Source of the DNA: Bacteroidales bacterium
Lineage (GTDB): Bacteria > Bacteroidota > Bacteroidia > Bacteroidales > P3
Assembly (NCBI GenBank): GCA_024400665.1
Contig: JAKSML010000002.1
Coordinates: forward strand, 1 to 64,000
Direction: 5' to 3'
DNA length: 64,000 nt
Positions 62,102 through 64,000 of the stretch are shown in pieces. The notes beneath the pieces were generated by a model that worked only from the letters and a program-made list of their open reading frames with translations, was not told the origin of the DNA and did not search any database. The translations under genes and the position numbers were made by a program. Numbering within the stretch: the stretch's first letter is position 1; the number at the start of each line of letters is the position of its first letter.

Positions 62102-62998
62102 ATGAAACAGCACAGCATACTCCTTGGCATAGTCCTCAGCCTGACGCTGAGCGCATGCGACAGCCTGGACGTGAAAGGCATGTTCTTCTCCAGTGGCAGC
62201 CACACCGAAGACCGCGTGGCAGCATGGCTGGAATGGGACGAGCAGCACGGCCCCAACATCATCGAAAATGTGCCCGACGACTATAACATCTATTTCTGCT
62301 CCGACCCCCACATCTCGGACAACGCAGACCGTGTTGCGGCTGTGCTTGACGCCGAGCACAACGACCCCGCAGGCCTCTTCAGCGTGGTGAACGGCGACAT
62401 TGCCAACAAAGGCGGAGAGGAGCCCTACAGGATGCTGGACAGCGTGATGCGCCTCCCCAAGACCTTCGACCACACTCCCCTGAAGAGCGAGGACACCTGC
62501 TTTGCCATCATCGGCAACCACGACATCTACTTCGACTGCCAGGAGCATTTCCAGCACTATTTCCACACCTCCACCTATACCGTTGAGATACATACCGTGA
62601 GCGGGGCGAAGGACCTCTTCGTCTTCCTCGACAGCGGCAACGCCACCCTCGGCGCCCGCCAGACCGCCTGGCTCAAAGAGCTCCTGGCCAAGCACGAGGA
62701 ATACCGCCACATCGTCCTCGCCACACACACCAACCTGTTCCGCACCAGCTACAACTATTCCACCACACCCGCAGCCACCATGCCCGAAGAGGAGTGCTAT
62801 GCCCTCATGCGCCTCATGGAGGAGAACGATGTCGATCTCTTCGTGATGGCACATTTCCACTATCGCGAGGAGCATCAGATCGGCTCCGTGCGCTATGTGA
62901 TGACCGACAACCTGAACGAGCAGAACGAACAGCCCTCCTATCTCGTTGTCAGCTGCGGCAATGACATCAACTATAAATTCCACTACCTGCCCCTATGA
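62102..62998 (+). CDS. Calcineurin-like metallophosphoesterase lipoprotein
   Basis: 298 residues with a lipoprotein signal ('LTLSAC', Cys 19). The metal-binding motifs of the calcineurin-like fold are all recognisable: 'CSDPHISD' (D-x-H), 'VVNGDIANKG' (G-D), 'IIGNHDIYFD' (G-N-H-D), 'LATHTNLF' (H) and 'MAHFHYREE' (usually G-H-x-H; here A-H-F-H). It should hydrolyse a phosphate ester at the envelope; substrate unknown. Its stop overlaps the next start by 3 of 4 bases (ATGA), so it is coupled to the lipoprotein that follows. Confidence 0.9.
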   Translation: MKQHSILLGIVLSLTLSACDSLDVKGMFFSSGSHTEDRVAAWLEWDEQHGPNIIENVPDDYNIYFCSDPHISDNADRVAAVLDAEHNDPAGLFSVVNGDIANKGGEEPYRMLDSVMRLPKTFDHTPLKSEDTCFAIIGNHDIYFDCQEHFQHYFHTSTYTVEIHTVSGAKDLFVFLDSGNATLGARQTAWLKELLAKHEEYRHIVLATHTNLFRTSYNYSTTPAATMPEEECYALMRLMEENDVDLFVMAHFHYREEHQIGSVRYVMTDNLNEQNEQPSYLVVSCGNDINYKFHYLPL

Positions 62999-64000
62999 AA
63001 CGCCTCGCCCTTATCCTCTCTCTCGGACTGCTCCTCGCAGCCTCATGTGCCAAGCCCGGAACCCTGTCCGGCGGTCCCAAAGATGAGCTCCCGCCCGTCA
63101 TCCTGGGCACCGAGCCCCGCAACGGCACCACCCATTTCAGCGCCAACGAGTTTGTCATCAACTTCGACGAATATGTGAGCGTGCGCGACGCCGAGAACAA
63201 CATCCTCGTCTCCCCGCCCATGAAGCACAAGCCCGAGTACAGCACCCGCGGCCGCGGCATCGTGGTGCGCCTCCGCGACACCCTGCGCGAGAACACCACC
63301 TACCTCTTCCAGTTCAAAGAGGGCATCGCCGACTTCAACGAAGGCAATATCCTCAACTCCTTCGAGTATGTCTTCTCCACGGGCGACGTCATCGACAGCA
63401 TGACCCTCCGCGGCACCGTGCTCGACGCCTTCAGCGGCAAGCCCCACGAGGAGCCCGTCTCCGTGCTGGCCTTCGCCGAAGAGCAGATGGCCGACAGCAT
63501 CGGCGACTCCGTAGTGGCAAAAGTGCAGCCTATGTATATGACCCGCTGCGACAAAGAGGGACGCTTCACCCTCAACCATCTCCGCCAGGGCCGCTACCTC
63601 CTCCTCGCTCTCGAAGATGCCAACAAGGACCTTCATTTCGACGCTGGCGAGCCTGTCGGATTTCTCGACACCCTCATCCTCGCCACCCGTATGCCCGCAC
63701 CTCCTGACACCATACACCGCGACACCGCCACCCTCGACTCCGCTGCACGCGACAGCCTCCGCATAGCCGACAGCATAGCCATCGCCAAGGCCGACTCTAT
63801 CACTGCCGCCGTGCCACAGCTCAGCATCCACCTCTCCCTGCTCAAGAAAGAGGCTCAGCGCGTGCTCAAATCCGAGATGCCGCGACAAGGCTTCTGCGAA
63901 ATATCGCTCGCCCTGCCGCTCAGCGACAGCAGCCAGCTCGTCAGCCTCGACGGCAGCCCCATATACTTCAAATATGAGCCGCACCGCGACACCCTCCACG
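62995..64000 (+). CDS. Ig-like domain lipoprotein, cut by the window end
   Basis: At least 335 residues with no stop before the window ends. Begins MKRLALILSLGLLLAASC, a clear lipoprotein signal. The first domain ('ILGTEPRNGTTHFSANEF', 'INFDEYVSVRDAENNILVSPP', 'TYLFQFKEGIADFNEGN') is the bacterial Ig-like (SbsA/Big_5) fold common in Bacteroidota outer-membrane lipoproteins; next comes a transthyretin-like segment ('LRGTVLDAFSGKPHEEPVSV', 'YLLLALEDANKD'). Then a Ser/Asp-rich stretch of 'D-S-I/L-R' repeats. Starts inside the stop of the phosphoesterase gene. Function unknown. Confidence 0.85.
   Translation, partial: MKRLALILSLGLLLAASCAKPGTLSGGPKDELPPVILGTEPRNGTTHFSANEFVINFDEYVSVRDAENNILVSPPMKHKPEYSTRGRGIVVRLRDTLRENTTYLFQFKEGIADFNEGNILNSFEYVFSTGDVIDSMTLRGTVLDAFSGKPHEEPVSVLAFAEEQMADSIGDSVVAKVQPMYMTRCDKEGRFTLNHLRQGRYLLLALEDANKDLHFDAGEPVGFLDTLILATRMPAPPDTIHRDTATLDSAARDSLRIADSIAIAKADSITAAVPQLSIHLSLLKKEAQRVLKSEMPRQGFCEISLALPLSDSSQLVSLDGSPIYFKYEPHRDTLH

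Overview
This window is a chromosomal segment from a member of the Bacteroidota, most likely the order Bacteroidales. Four things support this. The recognisable promoters are of the Bacteroidota type (TAnnTTTG at about -7, in two cases with TTTG 20 nt upstream). Secreted proteins carry type IX secretion (T9SS) sorting domains of both type A and type B. The dcw cluster has the mraZ-rsmH-ftsL-ftsI-murE-mraY-(murD)-ftsW-murG-murC-ftsQ-ftsA-ftsZ order without murF. Several families are typical of the group (BspA-like LRR, GSCFA, RhuM, ORF6N). Species cannot be named from the sequence alone.

Layout. 1-5.5 kb: a repeat-delimited, cassette-like array. Near-identical elements of about 470-490 bp, each with REP-like palindromes, a transposase C-terminal remnant, a promoter and a structured leader, separate unrelated single genes: a T9SS BspA-like protein, a diacylglycerol kinase and two secreted or outer-membrane proteins, plus broken gene pieces. 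5.5-8.6 kb: an AT-rich minus-strand pair, a GHKL ATPase with a nuclease-like C-terminus followed by RhuM. 9.1-12.2 kb: a TPR-type sensor kinase and its response regulator. 12.4 kb: tRNA-Cys. 13.0-28.5 kb: the dcw cell wall and division cluster. 28.6-30.8 kb: a DMT transporter and mnmA. 31.8-32.5 kb: an MNT/HepT toxin-antitoxin pair. 33.0-39.8 kb: a tyrosine recombinase and two divergent paralogous units, each a short peptide gene plus a large lipoprotein gene, facing each other across a 94-bp inverted repeat. 40.0-52.2 kb: core genes (recJ, ettA, dnaE, ddl) mixed with surface proteins and a lipocalin. 52.3-60.2 kb: nifJ (pyruvate:ferredoxin oxidoreductase) flanked on both sides by AT-rich accessory genes, namely a DUF488-DUF488-dual OB-unknown operon on one side and a putative endonuclease and an ORF6N protein on the other. 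61.3-64.0 kb: an envelope operon cut by the window edge.

Most unusual points. The murD slot of the dcw cluster is occupied by a gene encoding only a MurD-like C-terminal domain that lacks the usual catalytic signatures, so a full MurD must be elsewhere or the step is done differently. The 1-5.5 kb repeat/gene array behaves like a set of promoter-carrying cassettes, and a C-terminal scrap of a second dgkA lies 50 kb away. The divergent lipoprotein units beside a recombinase could be a phase-variation or gene-conversion locus. The ATPase-RhuM pair and the DUF488 operon are candidate conflict or defence systems. Functions for these are inferred from motifs and context, not shown.
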